A DNA stretch of 5,665 nt. Origin: Alphaproteobacteria bacterium (lineage in GTDB: Bacteria > Pseudomonadota > Alphaproteobacteria > Rhizobiales > Hyphomicrobiaceae). The position numbers and the translations under genes were made by a program. Position 1 is the first letter of the stretch; each line of letters opens with the position of its first letter. Shown piece by piece: positions 5,211 through 5,665 of the stretch. The notes beneath the pieces are model-generated. The model made no database searches. It saw nothing but the letters and a program-made list of their open reading frames with translations, and had not been told where the DNA came from. The DNA is taken from the NCBI GenBank assembly GCA_024279745.1, contig JAJRRE010000151.1, positions 1-5,665 of the forward strand, given 5' to 3'.

Positions 5211-5665
5211 ATGGATAAATTCAACAAACTGGACGGCGTTGCCGCTCCCCTGCCGATGATCAATGTCGACACGGACATGATTATCCCCAAGCAGTTCCTC
5301 ACCACGATTGAGCGAACGGGACTGGGCAAATCTTTGTTTTTCGAGATGCGCTATGACGATAAAGGCGAAGAAAATCCCGATTTCGTGCTCAATAAACCAG
5401 CTTATCGAGGTCCCAAAATTCTGGTCGCGGGCGATAATTTCGGCTGTGGCTCGTCGCGCGAACATGCGCCCTGGGCGCTGCTGGACTATGGCGTTCGCTG
5501 CGTAATCGCGCCGGACTTTGCCGACATCTTTTATAACAACTGCTTCAAGAACGGTATTTTGCCGATCAAGCTGGCGCAGGAAGACGTCGACAAATTAATG
5601 GACGACGCCCAGCGCGGGGCCAATGCGATTATCTCGATCGATCTGGAGAAACAGGAAATCCGCGG
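5211..5665 (+). CDS. leuD: 3-isopropylmalate dehydratase small subunit, 3' end outside window
   Basis: Translation from the ATG at 5211 runs open to the right edge for 151 residues; the family is normally about 200 residues, so roughly a quarter is missing. LeuD is the small, swivel-domain partner of LeuC in isopropylmalate isomerase and helps set substrate specificity. Visible signatures are the N-terminal INVDTDMIIPKQFL (17-30), the RTGLGKSLFFEMRYDDKG stretch (35-52), GDNFGCGSSREHAPWAL (74-90) and IAPDFADIFYNNCFKNGILPI (from residue 99). Absence of a stop is due to the window edge, not a mutation. It lies 61 bases after the small helical-protein gene and on the same strand as leuC, consistent with one leucine operon. 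A second frame at 5308-5505 is only a shadow of this gene. Confidence 0.97.
   Translation, partial: MDKFNKLDGVAAPLPMINVDTDMIIPKQFLTTIERTGLGKSLFFEMRYDDKGEENPDFVLNKPAYRGPKILVAGDNFGCGSSREHAPWALLDYGVRCVIAPDFADIFYNNCFKNGILPIKLAQEDVDKLMDDAQRGANAIISIDLEKQEIR

Noticed and set aside
5211..5665. leuD as a pseudogene because no stop codon is seen
   Set aside because: The frame is intact with all visible motifs and simply runs into the window edge.

Overview
The window reads as a chromosomal segment of an alphaproteobacterium. G+C looks to be in the mid-to-upper fifties per cent by eye, and all recognisable genes lie on the + strand. The assignment rests mainly on protein style: the LysR regulator opens with the MDWDKIRIFH-type N-terminus common in Alphaproteobacteria, and the TrxB, LeuC and LeuD sequences fit that group. 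The exact lineage cannot be settled by reading alone.

Layout, left to right. (1) Positions 1-746 hold the 3' part of radC (HhH plus JAMM/MPN+ domain); the reading frame is open to the left edge, so the start lies outside. (2) A 316-base spacer without a convincing gene holds several inverted repeats and a short motif resembling those flanking REP-associated transposases. (3) trxB (1063-2013) is complete thioredoxin reductase. (4) A LysR-family regulator (best start 2152, stop 3042) follows 138 bases later. (5) leuC (3178-4584) is the complete large subunit of isopropylmalate isomerase. (6) A 121-base spacer has a striking alternation of TTAACCCTTGA and GGGGGTTGA, followed by an unrecognised 147-residue helical protein gene (4706-5149). 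(7) leuD (5211 to the right edge) is the small isomerase subunit, cut by the window before its stop.

LeuC and LeuD form one enzyme of leucine biosynthesis, so leuC, the small gene and leuD probably form one transcription unit. TrxB maintains the thioredoxin pool; the LysR gene behind it may be co-transcribed, but its target cannot be read from the sequence. No CRISPR array, tRNA, rRNA, insertion sequence or phage gene was seen. Most of the window is ordinary housekeeping DNA. The most unusual item is the small gene between leuC and leuD: its protein contains an internal duplication, and its leader carries direct repeats that can form mutually exclusive hairpins. I found no convincing new multi-gene system.
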